DNA of 64,000 nt from Streptomyces puniciscabiei (lineage in GTDB: Bacteria > Actinomycetota > Actinomycetes > Streptomycetales > Streptomycetaceae): assembly GCF_006715785.1 (NCBI RefSeq), contig NZ_VFNX01000001.1, positions 1,812,501-1,876,500 on the forward strand, written 5' to 3'. Both the position numbers and the translations under genes were made by a program. Position 1 is the stretch's first letter, and each line of letters begins with the position of its first letter. Shown here piece after piece: positions 50,606 to 59,583 of this stretch. A model generated the notes under the pieces. That model was not told the origin of the DNA. It did not search any database and worked only from the letters and a program-made list of their open reading frames with translations.

Positions 50606-52198
50606 TTACGCCACGGCCGGTTCCCGCCGCGCCGCGCGCCGCTGTGCCGCCAGCTCGGGGTCGAGCGCCGGTACGGCCGCCAGGAGCTGCCGGGTGTACG
50701 GCTCGCGGGGGCTGTCGTACACCTCGTCGGCGGGCCCGTACTCCACCACCCGGCCATGGCGCATCACCGCGACCCGGTCGCTGACCTGTCGTACGACGGC
50801 GAGGTCGTGGGCGATGAAGACCAGCGCGAGGCCGAGTTCCCGCTGGAGTTCGCCGAGCAGCTCGACCACCTGGGCCTGTGTCGTGACGTCGAGCGCGGAG
50901 ACCGGCTCGTCGCAGACGATGAGGCGCGGTTCGGCGGCGAGCGCCCGGGCGATGCCGATGCGCTGGCGCTGGCCGCCGCTGAACTCGTGCGGATAGCGGT
51001 CGTAGTGCGCCTTCTCGAGCCCCACGCGCTCCAGCAGTTCCGTCACGCGCCCCTGGATGCGCCGCTCGTCCTGTTCGCCACGCGCGCGTAGCGGGTCGGC
51101 GATGGACTCGCCCACGCTGCGGCGGGGGTTGAGGGAGGAGACGGGGTCCTGGAAGACCATCTGTACGGCCGGGTTCACGCCGGTGTGCGGGCGGCCCGCG
51201 TAGCGGATCGCGCCGGCGGTCGGCTCCAGCAGCCCGACGAGCATGCGGCCGAGGGTGGTCTTGCCGCTGCCGCTCTCGCCGACCACGCCGAGCGTCTCGC
51301 CGCGGCGGACGGTGAGGCTGACGTCGTCCACGGCCGCGAACGCCCGCCTGCCACGCCCGAACTCGCGCCGCAGCCCGGTGGCCTCCAGCACGACCTCGTC
51401 ACAGGCCTGGGAGGCGGTGCGGCGGGCGTCCACGCGCGGGACGGCGTCGAGGAGTTCCCGGGTGTACGCCGCTGAGGGCGCCGCGAGGACCGTGCCGACC
51501 GGGCCGTGCTCGACGACCCTGCCGTGCCGCATGACGAGGACGTCGTCCACGCTCTCGGCGGCGACACCCACGTCATGGGTGACGAGCAGCAGGCCCATGC
51601 CGGTCTCCTCGCGCAGTGTGTGCAGCAGGTCGAGGATCTGGGCCTGGGCGGTGACGTCGAGGGCGGTGGTCGGCTCGTCGGCGATCAGCAGGTCGGGCTC
51701 GCAGGCAAGGGCCATGGCGATGAGGGCGCGCTGGCGCATGCCGCCGCTGAACTCGTGCGGCCGGGACCGGGACCGCCGTGCCGCGTCCGGAATTCCAACC
51801 CGCTCCAGCACCTCCACGGCACGCGCGCGTGCGGCGCGGCGCGACACGCGCGTGTGCACGCGGTGGACCTCGGCGATCTGGTCCCCGATCGCGTAGTACG
51901 GGTCCAGCGAGGACAGCGGGTCCTGGAAGACCATGGCGGCCTTGGCGCCGCGCAGGCGCCGCAACTCCTCGTCCGAAGCCGCCTGTACGTCCGTGCCGGC
52001 GACGCGGACCGAGCCGGTGACCCGGGCTCCGGTGCCGCGGTGCAGGCCCAGCAGGGCGCCCGCGACCGTGGACTTGCCGGAGCCGGACTCGCCGACCAGG
52101 GCCAGCGCGGCACCCTCGGCCAGGCTGAAGGAGAGGCCGTCCACGGCCCGCAGCGAGCCGAACTCGACGGTCAGGCCCGTGACATCCACCAGGCTCAT
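50606..52198 (-). CDS. Peptide ABC transporter, fused double ATP-binding protein
   Basis: A 530-aa protein with two complete ABC ATPase domains, equivalent to DppD and DppF joined. Walker A GESGSGKST and GESGSGKTT, signature motifs FSGGMRQRA and FSGGQRQRIG, and Walker B LLIADEPTTALD and LIVCDEPVSALD are all intact. It energises import by the permeases upstream. The ATG at 52198 overlaps the permease stop (ATGA). Confidence 0.94.
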   Translation of the reverse strand: MSLVDVTGLTVEFGSLRAVDGLSFSLAEGAALALVGESGSGKSTVAGALLGLHRGTGARVTGSVRVAGTDVQAASDEELRRLRGAKAAMVFQDPLSSLDPYYAIGDQIAEVHRVHTRVSRRAARARAVEVLERVGIPDAARRSRSRPHEFSGGMRQRALIAMALACEPDLLIADEPTTALDVTAQAQILDLLHTLREETGMGLLLVTHDVGVAAESVDDVLVMRHGRVVEHGPVGTVLAAPSAAYTRELLDAVPRVDARRTASQACDEVVLEATGLRREFGRGRRAFAAVDDVSLTVRRGETLGVVGESGSGKTTLGRMLVGLLEPTAGAIRYAGRPHTGVNPAVQMVFQDPVSSLNPRRSVGESIADPLRARGEQDERRIQGRVTELLERVGLEKAHYDRYPHEFSGGQRQRIGIARALAAEPRLIVCDEPVSALDVTTQAQVVELLGELQRELGLALVFIAHDLAVVRQVSDRVAVMRHGRVVEYGPADEVYDSPREPYTRQLLAAVPALDPELAAQRRAARREPAVA

Positions 52199-53193
52199 GC
52201 GAGCACCACCCGTCGGTCGGCCACCGCGTACAGGACGTCCGCGAAGGCGTTGGCGAGGACCACGAAGAAGCCGATGACCAGGACCATGCCGACGACCACC
52301 GGCAGGTCGACGACGTTGACCGCGTGCACCAGCTCCTGGCCGATGCCGGGCAGCCCGAACAGGGTCTCGGTGAGGACGGCACCGCCGACGGCGGAGCCGA
52401 CGTTGTTGGCGTTCAGCGCGATCACGGGCGCGAGCGCGCCGCGCAGGGCGTGCCGGCCGACGATGGAGCGCTCGCCGACGCCGTACGCCCGGAAGGTGCG
52501 GATGTGGTCCTCGGCGAGGGTCTCCAGCATGGCCGCACGGGTGAGGCGGGCGAAGGCCGCGGCCTCGATGAGGGCGAGCGAGAGCCAGGGCAGCAGCAGA
52601 TTCCAGGCCCATTGCTCGGGGTCGTCCGAGAAGTTCACGTACTGCGGGAAGGGCAGCAGCTGCAGTTCGCCGCAGACGACGATCATCAGCACCAGGCCGA
52701 TGACGAAGACGGGGGTGGCCGTGCCCGCGAGGGTGATCGCGGTCAGTACGCGCTCGGAGACCCGGCCGCGCCGCCACGCGGACAGCACACCGGTGCCGAC
52801 GCCGAGGACGAGCCACACCACCATGGCGCCGAGAACCAGCGACAGGCTGACCGGCAGCCTGGTCAGGATGATGTCCAGGACCTGCTGGTCGGTCTGGTAC
52901 GACTGGCCCAGGCAGGGCGCGGCGCAGTGCTCGACCGCGGTGCCCGTGGAAAAGTCCTGGCCGGCGAACAGGCCCTGCAGGAAGTGCCAGTAGCGCAGGT
53001 AGAGGGGGTCGCCCAGCTTCAGCTGCTCGGCGACCTGGTGCACCTGTACCGGTGAGCAGCGCGGGCCGCAGGTGATCTGGGCGACGTTGCCGGGGGTGAC
53101 GTAGAAGACGACGTAGACGATTACCGAGATGGCGAGCAGCGTGACCACCGCGCCGACGGCGCGGCGCAGCAGGAATCCGCCGAAGCCGCTCAT
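52195..53193 (-). CDS. Peptide ABC transporter permease (DppB type)
   Basis: A 332-aa permease with six predicted helices and a large external loop after helix 1, which carries four Cys (TCGPRC and HCAAPC). The EAA-like loop is at RTFRAYGVGERSIVGRHALRGALAP. It is coupled by 4-bp ATGA overlaps to the upstream permease and to the downstream ATPase. Confidence 0.93.
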   Translation of the reverse strand: MSGFGGFLLRRAVGAVVTLLAISVIVYVVFYVTPGNVAQITCGPRCSPVQVHQVAEQLKLGDPLYLRYWHFLQGLFAGQDFSTGTAVEHCAAPCLGQSYQTDQQVLDIILTRLPVSLSLVLGAMVVWLVLGVGTGVLSAWRRGRVSERVLTAITLAGTATPVFVIGLVLMIVVCGELQLLPFPQYVNFSDDPEQWAWNLLLPWLSLALIEAAAFARLTRAAMLETLAEDHIRTFRAYGVGERSIVGRHALRGALAPVIALNANNVGSAVGGAVLTETLFGLPGIGQELVHAVNVVDLPVVVGMVLVIGFFVVLANAFADVLYAVADRRVVLA

Positions 53194-54206
53194 GCGGAGG
53201 CCTCCTTCTCGCTCCTGGCGTTCTCGACGTCCTTGCGGCCGGTGCCGACGCGCAGGCGGGAGGCGGCGCGCGGGTCCAGTGCGGTGCGCACGCCGTCACC
53301 GAGGACGGTGAGGGAGAGGACGGTGACGAACAGGGCGCCGGCCGGCAGCAGCAGGTACTGCGGCGCGGCCTGGTACCAGACGTCCGCGGCGGTCAGCATC
53401 TGTCCCCAGGACGGGGTGGGAGGCTTCACGCCGACGCCGAGGAAAGACAGCGCCGCCTCGACGGAGATGTTCATGGGCACCAGCAGCGCGGCGTAGGTGA
53501 TGACGGGCGCGGCAAGGCCGGGCAGCAGTTCGCGGCGCGCGACCCGCCAGGCGCCCCAGCCGCTCAGCCGGGCGGCGGAGACGTAGTCGAGCCCCTTCAG
53601 GGACAGCGTCTGGGCCCGCACGATCTTCGCGATGGTGCCCCAGCCGATCAGGCCGATGACCAGGGTCACCAGGACCGGCCGCGGAAAGCTGGGGGGCACG
53701 ACGGCCAGCAGCGCCAGCGACATGATCATCAGCGGCATCGCCACGATGACGTCCGTGGCCCGGCTCAACAGTTGATCAACCCATCGGTTGCCGAGCGCGG
53801 CGCCGACACCGACCACGACCCCGATGACGACCTGCAGCACCGTGGCCGCGAGCGCGACGCCCAGCGACACGCGCGCGCCGTAGACCAGCCGGGCGAACAG
53901 GTCGCGGCCGGTCTGCGGTTCGACGCCCAGCCAGTGGTCGGCGCTCATGCCGCCGAGGGAGCCCATGGGCACGCCGCCACGCGCGGAGTCGATCAGGGAC
54001 GGGTGGTAGGTGGTGGGGTCCTGGCCCTCCAGCGCGGTGAGCAGCGGGGCGGCGAGCGCCACCAGGACGAGCAGCGCGACGACGGCCGCGGCGACCAGGG
54101 CGGCGCGCTGCGCACGCAGCCGCCGCCAGAACTGACGGGCCCCCGAGGCCGCCGGGACGGAAGCGTCCATCCCTGCGGCCTCGACGGCGACGAGTGCCTC
54201 GCTCAC
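53190..54206 (-). CDS. Peptide ABC transporter permease (DppC type)
   Basis: A 338-aa permease with an N-terminal cytoplasmic segment, an external loop containing HWLGVEPQTGRDLFARLVYG (the DppC/OppC signature GTD.GRD-like region), five further helices and an EAA-type loop (YVSAARLSGWGAWRVARREL). It forms the heterodimeric pore with the DppB-type protein. It is 4 bp downstream of the solute-binding protein gene. Confidence 0.93.
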   Translation of the reverse strand: MSEALVAVEAAGMDASVPAASGARQFWRRLRAQRAALVAAAVVALLVLVALAAPLLTALEGQDPTTYHPSLIDSARGGVPMGSLGGMSADHWLGVEPQTGRDLFARLVYGARVSLGVALAATVLQVVIGVVVGVGAALGNRWVDQLLSRATDVIVAMPLMIMSLALLAVVPPSFPRPVLVTLVIGLIGWGTIAKIVRAQTLSLKGLDYVSAARLSGWGAWRVARRELLPGLAAPVITYAALLVPMNISVEAALSFLGVGVKPPTPSWGQMLTAADVWYQAAPQYLLLPAGALFVTVLSLTVLGDGVRTALDPRAASRLRVGTGRKDVENARSEKEASA

Positions 54207-54210
54207 GGCG

Positions 54211-55929
54211 CTACTTCACCGCGACCTGGGAGATGTCCAGCACGCCGGTCCAGTCGCTGATGACGATGTTCCTGACGTCCTTGCCGTACAGACGCTTGTA
54301 GACCGGGTGGAACAGCGGCACGACGAGGGCCTTCTCGCCGATCTTCTTGTCCAGTGCACCCCAGCGCTTGGCGGCCGCATCAAGGTCGGTCAACTTGTTG
54401 ATCGCGTCAATCTCGTCATTGACCGACTTGTCATTGAGCAGGCCCGTGTTGAAGTTCGCGCCGTCCTTGACGATCTGCCGGCCGTCGAAGATCGGGGCCA
54501 GGAACGGACCGCCGGACGGCCAGTCGGCACCCCAGTGGGCGAGGAAGAAACCGGGCTCGGTCTTCACGCCGTGGATCTTGTCCCGGTAGTCGTTGTCCTC
54601 CAGGCCCTGCAGCTTGACCGTGATGCCGGCCTTCTTGAGCGCGTCCTGGACGGCGGTCGCGATCTCCGGGCTGGTCTCGAAGTCCTTGGCGTTGGAGTGG
54701 GTCAGCGTCACCGTGAGCCCGTTGTGGTAACCGGCCTGGGCGAGCAGTTCCTTGGCCTTGGCCGGGTTGCCGGACGCGCCGGCCGGGAACGGGTCGTACG
54801 GCGTGTAGCCGAAGGACTTCTGGTCGGGCAGGAAGGTGGTGGCGGGCTCGGCGAGCGCGCTGCCACCGGCCGCGTTGACCACCGAGGACCGGTCGACGGC
54901 GTAGGCGATGGCCTCACGCACCTTCGGGTTGTCGAACGGCTTCACGGTCGGGTTGAACGCGATGTAGTTCGTGTAGCCGAAGTGCCCGGTGCCCACGCGC
55001 GCGGCCAGCTCCTTGTCGCCGCTCACCTTGGCGAGCTCGGCCGGGCCGAGGTTGGTGTCCGTGGTCACCGCCGCGGCGTCCGCACCCTGGGACGCGGACA
55101 GCCGCTGGTTGATCACCGAGGAGTCGAGACCGGAGCGGACGTCGATGGTGTCCGGGTAGGCCTTGCGCTGGTCGTCGACAGCCGTCGACCAGTACGTGTT
55201 GCGTTCGAGGACCAGGTGCTCGCCGTCGTTCTCGTTCCTGGCGACCCGGTAGGGGCCGGACGAGACCGGGTGCTCCTCGTACTTGGTGCCCTTGTCCTTG
55301 CTCTTGGGCACCGGGGCGAACTGCGTCTGCGTGGCGAGGTACGGGAACTCGCCCTCGGGCTTGTTCAGATGGAAGACGATGGTCCGCGCGTCGGGCGTCT
55401 CGATCGCCGAGAGCCCCTTCTTGTCCTTGTAGGGCCCCTGGTAGTCGGCCGCGCCGACCAGCCAGTCCCTCAAGTAGGGCGCGCCGCCGGAGAGTTCCGG
55501 GGCGAAGGAGCGCTCGATGCCGTACTTGATGTCGGCCGAGGTGATCGGCGTGCCGTCCTCGTACTTGAGCCCCTTCTTCAAGGTGTACGTCCACACCGTC
55601 GCGTCCTTGCTGGGGCGCCCGGTGTCGGTGGCGAGGTCGGGGACGACCTTGGCGCCGGCCGCGCCGTTCGCGCGGTTGCGGGTGGTGAGGGTGCGGAAGA
55701 CCAGCGAAGGGACGTTTCCGCCGCCGGAGGTGTAGAGGCGGGCGGGGTCGAAGTCGGTCTGCGGCTGGGAATTCAGCACCGTGAGGGTGCCGCCCTTGTG
55801 GGGCGCGGAGTCGCCACCGGAGCCCTTGGCATCGTTGTCCTTCGGACCGCAGGCGGCGGCGCCCGCTGCCACGACCAGGCTGACGGATGCCGCTGCCACG
55901 CGGCGCGCTATGACGGACGATTGACGCAT
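54211..55929 (-). CDS. Family-5 extracellular solute-binding lipoprotein
   Basis: A 572-aa peptide/nickel-type binding protein. The signal peptide ends at AGAAACGPK, a lipobox-like site, so it is a lipoprotein. KGGTLTVLNSQPQTDFDP and the central SSGPYRVARNE are family-5 features. It delivers dipeptides, oligopeptides or other ligands to the permeases below. GAGAGGTCG precedes the ATG at 55929. A 273-nt leader with a small leader peptide gene and promoter lies upstream; the rest of 55930-56106 shows no gene or clear attenuator. Confidence 0.92.
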   Translation of the reverse strand: MRQSSVIARRVAAASVSLVVAAGAAACGPKDNDAKGSGGDSAPHKGGTLTVLNSQPQTDFDPARLYTSGGGNVPSLVFRTLTTRNRANGAAGAKVVPDLATDTGRPSKDATVWTYTLKKGLKYEDGTPITSADIKYGIERSFAPELSGGAPYLRDWLVGAADYQGPYKDKKGLSAIETPDARTIVFHLNKPEGEFPYLATQTQFAPVPKSKDKGTKYEEHPVSSGPYRVARNENDGEHLVLERNTYWSTAVDDQRKAYPDTIDVRSGLDSSVINQRLSASQGADAAAVTTDTNLGPAELAKVSGDKELAARVGTGHFGYTNYIAFNPTVKPFDNPKVREAIAYAVDRSSVVNAAGGSALAEPATTFLPDQKSFGYTPYDPFPAGASGNPAKAKELLAQAGYHNGLTVTLTHSNAKDFETSPEIATAVQDALKKAGITVKLQGLEDNDYRDKIHGVKTEPGFFLAHWGADWPSGGPFLAPIFDGRQIVKDGANFNTGLLNDKSVNDEIDAINKLTDLDAAAKRWGALDKKIGEKALVVPLFHPVYKRLYGKDVRNIVISDWTGVLDISQVAVK

Positions 55930-56106
55930 CGGAATGACGACCTCTCGAATACTGAGACTGATGGACGAGGAGTGAGACGATTGCGGGCAGACGTCGGCCT
56001 CGGCGTCGGGTCGTCGAAAAACCCGTGCGTCCGCGACACGGTCACGGATGGAGCACGGCGGAAGGAAAGAAGGAAGAATCGCGACGCGAACGCCAGGGAG
56101 GCGGCG

Positions 56107-56202
56107 TCAGCGACAGTGGATGTCGGCCACGCAGAGTGCGGTCACGCCGATGAGCGCCAGCTCTATGGCTGCGCTCTCACGGACGGCATGACTAGACCAC
56201 AT
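56107..56202 (-). CDS. Leaderless 31-aa leader peptide of the peptide-transporter operon
   Basis: An ORF whose ATG (56202) coincides with the expected transcription start of the promoter at 56210-56238, so the mRNA is leaderless. The peptide starts MWSSHAVRES and ends GVTALCVADIHCR, with two Cys close to its end. Actinobacterial sulfur-related transporters often have such Cys-containing leader peptides that sense cysteine by attenuation. The sequence type looks familiar from Streptomyces annotation as a putative leader peptide (memory). Confidence 0.68.
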   Translation of the reverse strand: MWSSHAVRESAAIELALIGVTALCVADIHCR

Positions 56203-56209
56203 GCGCAGA

Positions 56210-56238
56210 AATATGAACGAAGTTACGGCTCATGTCAA
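56210..56238 (-). promoter_or_regulatory. Near-consensus promoter of the leader peptide/ABC operon
   Basis: TTGACA (56238-56233, exact -35 consensus), a 17-bp spacer, and CATATT (56215-56210) as -10. It starts only 21 bp past the stop of the DUF3152 gene, and 7 nt separate the -10 box from the leader ATG. Confidence 0.82.
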
Positions 56239-56258
56239 TGTGACATAAGCGGCGCCCG

Positions 56259-57998
56259 TCAACTCCTGGGATAGGGCCAGGGGTTGGGCAGGCAGTGGAT
56301 TCCGTCATGGTCGAGGAACTTGGTCTGCTGCTGCATGACGGGGGCGAGTTCGCCGTTCTTCTGGCACGTCACATGGCCGTGGCCGAGCCGGTGACCGACC
56401 TCATGGTTGATCAGCATCTGCCGGTAGGCGTGGATCTTGTCCACGTATGTCTTGCTGCCCTGAGCCCACCTGTATGCATTGATCATCACTCGTTCGGTGG
56501 CGGCGGAGTCGCAGGAGACGTTGTCCTCCGTGGTGTCGAGCCCGGACTTGGCGCACCACTGGGCGGTCGTACCGGGGCTCGCCAGCGTGATCACGAAGTC
56601 GGGCTTGCCGGAGGAGATCCGCTCGAAGGTACGGGCACCGCCGTGGGCCCAGCTGCGGTCGTCGTTCAGGGTCTTCTGCACGGCCTCGGCGAACAGCTCG
56701 CCGTCCAGGCCGAGCCCCTGCTCGACGTCCACCCGGTAGGTGTACTTCTGGCCGGTGCCGGGTGCCTTGGCGAAACCGGGCACGACGTCGAACTTCCCCG
56801 ACCCCTTGAACGTGGAGCTCAGCGGGTACTTCCGGTCCATCTTCTGCTCGTACGACAGCGTGACCGTGCCGGGCGAGGCGGACGGGGTCTGCCCGCCGGG
56901 GGTGCGCGCGTCCCGGGCCTGGTCGGTGGCGGAGCCCGAGTGTCCGCCGTCGTGCTGCGATGCGGTCACCTGGCCGGCGACGACCACCGCGAGCACGGTG
57001 GTGACGGCGGCCGCCGCGATCCCGGTGAAGGCCCGCCCCTTGCCGCCGAAGCGCTGCGCGGGCAGACCGGCGGAGCGCGGCCCGGGCGGACCGGCCGGGG
57101 GCGCGTCGCCGGCGTCCACCTCCGGCGCGTCCGCCTCCGGCGCGTCGGCCGGGTGTTCCTCGGCGGGGTGGGGCGTTCCCGGGCGGGGCGCGAAGACGTC
57201 GATGTCGTCGTCGAGACCGACGCCGCCGGCCCGCCCGTCGGCGAAGGCGTCGAGGTACTCCTGCCGGGGCCCGGAACCGGCCCTGGGCCCGGCCGGCCGC
57301 TGCCGCGGAAGCACCGCCCCCGGACCGGCCGCCCCCGCGAACTCCCCCCAACCCCCGCCGGCTTCCCGCTGCTCGGGATGCCCACCACGAGCAGAAGCGC
57401 CGTCATGGAAACGGGGGGTACCGTGCGCGGGCGTGCCGTCCGGAAGCCGCGGCGCACCGTGCCCGGGAGTGCCATCGGGAAGCCGCGGGAAACCACGGGC
57501 GGGCGTGCCGTCGGGCAGACGCGGCACACCACGCGCCGGGGTTCCCTCGCCGAAACGCGGAACACCCTGGGCCGGCGTGCCACCAGGAAAGCTCGGTACA
57601 CCATGCGCGGGCGTGCCATCAGGCAGACGCGGCACCCCCCGCACGGGCGTGCCCTCGGGAAGCCTGGGAAAACCATGTGCCGGCGTGCCGTCGGGCAGAC
57701 GGGGCACGCCGCGCGCGGGGGTGCCGTCCGCGAAACGCGGCGCACCAGGCGCGGGGGTACCGTCCATGACACGCGGCGCGCCCGGCGCGGGGGTGCCCGA
57801 AGGGAACGTCGGCGGTCGGTGCGAGCCGCGCGGCGGGGCCCCGGCGGTACCGGCGCCGGTACCGGTCCCGTTCGTCGACGCCTGTCGTTGCCCGGGCAGC
57901 AGCGGCTGCTCGTCCCGGGCACCGCGCGTCCGCCTGGTGGCGGCTATGTCCGCGGAGTCGGCCTTGGCGGCCGGGCCGCGGCGGCTGTGGCGTCCCAC
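56259..57998 (-). CDS. DUF3152 protein with collagen-like 12-residue repeats
   Basis: A 579-aa type II-like membrane protein. Residues 67-210 are about twelve tandem 12-residue units of the form DGTPARGVPRLP. An acidic linker follows, then one transmembrane helix (about 335-355, AAAAVTTVLAVVVAGQV), and an extracytoplasmic DUF3152 domain. Near the end this domain carries HEVGHRLGHGH, a metzincin-style HExxHxxGxxH zinc motif, with Cys residues likely in disulfides. A secreted-side zinc peptidase is plausible but unproven. It starts 7 bp after the alpha/beta hydrolase gene. Confidence 0.85.
   Translation of the reverse strand: MGRHSRRGPAAKADSADIAATRRTRGARDEQPLLPGQRQASTNGTGTGAGTAGAPPRGSHRPPTFPSGTPAPGAPRVMDGTPAPGAPRFADGTPARGVPRLPDGTPAHGFPRLPEGTPVRGVPRLPDGTPAHGVPSFPGGTPAQGVPRFGEGTPARGVPRLPDGTPARGFPRLPDGTPGHGAPRLPDGTPAHGTPRFHDGASARGGHPEQREAGGGWGEFAGAAGPGAVLPRQRPAGPRAGSGPRQEYLDAFADGRAGGVGLDDDIDVFAPRPGTPHPAEEHPADAPEADAPEVDAGDAPPAGPPGPRSAGLPAQRFGGKGRAFTGIAAAAVTTVLAVVVAGQVTASQHDGGHSGSATDQARDARTPGGQTPSASPGTVTLSYEQKMDRKYPLSSTFKGSGKFDVVPGFAKAPGTGQKYTYRVDVEQGLGLDGELFAEAVQKTLNDDRSWAHGGARTFERISSGKPDFVITLASPGTTAQWCAKSGLDTTEDNVSCDSAATERVMINAYRWAQGSKTYVDKIHAYRQMLINHEVGHRLGHGHVTCQKNGELAPVMQQQTKFLDHDGIHCLPNPWPYPRS
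57369..57800 (-). repeat. 36-bp coding tandem repeats (12-residue units)
   Basis: About twelve in-frame 36-bp units encode variants of DGTPARGVPRLP, for example DGTPAHGFPRLP and EGTPVRGVPRLP. Copies differ at several bases, so the array is older than the perfect intergenic duplications in this window. Confidence 0.9.
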
Positions 57999-58005
57999 GC
58001 AGGCC

Positions 58006-58989
58006 TCAGCTCCCCGTGCCCGAGTCGGTGCCGGCGTCCTCGGTCTCCGCGAGGAGCTCCCGGAACGCCGTGGCCACCACGTTCGGGTACTCCATCATCG
58101 CGACGTGCCCGGCGTCCGGCAGGGACAGCAGGCGCGAGTCGCGGAAGGCGCGGGCGGCCCGGCGGGCCATGCGGAAGCCGACCAGCTGGTCACGGCCGCC
58201 GTAGATCAGCAGGGTCGGCGCGAGCACGCGCTCGGCCTGGCGCCACAGCCCGTGCTGTCCACCGAGCGTGTAGGCGTTGACGATCCCGCGCGCGGAGCGG
58301 GCCATCGCGTCCCAGAAGTACGGCAGCTGCAGCCGCCGTTCCAGCTCCTCCACGGCGTGCTGGAACGCCTCGGGCGACACCCGCCCCGGGTCGCCGTAGC
58401 AGAGCGCCAGGACACCGCGCACCCGCTGCTCGGCCGTCCACTGCTTGGTGAACCGGGTGAACAGGGCGGCGACACCGGGCACGCCGAGCAGCGCGGTCGG
58501 CGCCGCGGTGCGCTGGATGCGCAGCTCCGGCAGGGCCGGCGACACGAGCGTGAGCGTACGGACCAGGTCGGGGCGTACGGCGGCCACGCGCGTGGTGACC
58601 GCCCCGCCGAGCGAGTTGCCGAACAGGTGGACCGGGCCGCGGCCGGCCGCGTCGAGATAGCGGATCACCGCGCGCGCGTGCCCGGTGACGGAGTAGTTCC
58701 CGTCGTCCGGGGGCGGGGAGTCGCCGAAGCCCGGCAGGTCGACCGCCTCACTGTCCACGACGCCGTCCAGCTCGGCCATCAGCGACGACCAGTTCTGCGA
58801 GGAACCGCCGAGCCCGTGGACGTACAGCGCGGGCGGCAGGCCCTCGCGCGCGGGGCGGCGGGAGCGGACCGACAGGGTGACTCCGGGCAGTCCCACGGAC
58901 CGCAGCCGCTCGCCCTCGCCGACCCGGACGGGCGCCACTCTCGGAAGCACACTGGCGGCCGGCACGGACGGCGACTCGGTCGAAGACAT
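58006..58989 (-). CDS. Alpha/beta hydrolase
   Basis: A 327-aa alpha/beta-hydrolase fold enzyme. LYVHGLGGSSQNW is the oxyanion region, the nucleophile Ser is in LFGNSLGGA, the Asp in YGGRDQLVG and the His in DAGHVAMMEYP. It is cytosolic, with no signal peptide. The substrate is unknown. It starts at MSSTESPSVP and is followed after 7 bp by the DUF3152 gene. Confidence 0.9.
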   Translation of the reverse strand: MSSTESPSVPAASVLPRVAPVRVGEGERLRSVGLPGVTLSVRSRRPAREGLPPALYVHGLGGSSQNWSSLMAELDGVVDSEAVDLPGFGDSPPPDDGNYSVTGHARAVIRYLDAAGRGPVHLFGNSLGGAVTTRVAAVRPDLVRTLTLVSPALPELRIQRTAAPTALLGVPGVAALFTRFTKQWTAEQRVRGVLALCYGDPGRVSPEAFQHAVEELERRLQLPYFWDAMARSARGIVNAYTLGGQHGLWRQAERVLAPTLLIYGGRDQLVGFRMARRAARAFRDSRLLSLPDAGHVAMMEYPNVVATAFRELLAETEDAGTDSGTGS

Positions 58990-59201
58990 GCGGCAATGTT
59001 ACGAGGTGATCACGTCGGGGTTCATGTGTTCGCCGTCACAGAGTGGGCCGCGAGTGACGGGTGAACCGGAACCGGACCGGCCCGCTACGAACGGGCGCGA
59101 CGGCATGGCGTCCGGATCTGCTGTCTCCTAGGCTCGTAGAAAGGGCACCCGTATGTGGCCCCCTGCTGTTTCCAGGGACGTTCGTAGGAAGGGAGCCCAC
59201 C

Positions 59202-59426
59202 ATGGCCTATGACCCCATCGAGCCCGACACGATCGAGGACCTGGAGGCCGAAACGGCCGAGGAGATCGACGTCGAAGCCCCCGAGGTGGACGCCGCCGAG
59301 CAGCACCACGACATCGCGCCGGACCGCGACGACCCCCTGACGGGCAAGGATCCGGACGGCGCGAACGAGGCCGATCTGGTCGAACAGGCGCGTGTCGTCT
59401 CGCTCGACGAGGACGACTACCGCTGA
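59202..59426 (+). CDS. Small acidic protein
   Basis: A 74-aa strongly acidic protein (MAYDPIEPDTIEDLEAETAE at the start, VVSLDEDDYR at the end), probably disordered. AGGAAGGGAG lies upstream of the ATG at 59202. Family unknown. It sits upstream of the TetR gene on the same strand; the gap 58990-59201 holds no other gene. Confidence 0.7.
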   Translation: MAYDPIEPDTIEDLEAETAEEIDVEAPEVDAAEQHHDIAPDRDDPLTGKDPDGANEADLVEQARVVSLDEDDYR

Positions 59427-59583
59427 CCTCCCCGGACTCCCGCGACCGCACGAGGAGCCCACTGCGGCTTCCGCCGCCGTCCGGTACGTGAAATTCTGCG
59501 CTCGCAGCGCGCACACCACGGTTACCGAAAAGTACGATGGCCGCGCGGCCGACACCGCGAAATGGACGACTTTGGGAGGCGGC

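Noticed and set aside
59061..59201. N-terminal extension of the small acidic protein
   Set aside because: The extension is basic, Pro/Arg-rich and unlike the rest, and a good ribosome binding site stands before the internal ATG at 59202.
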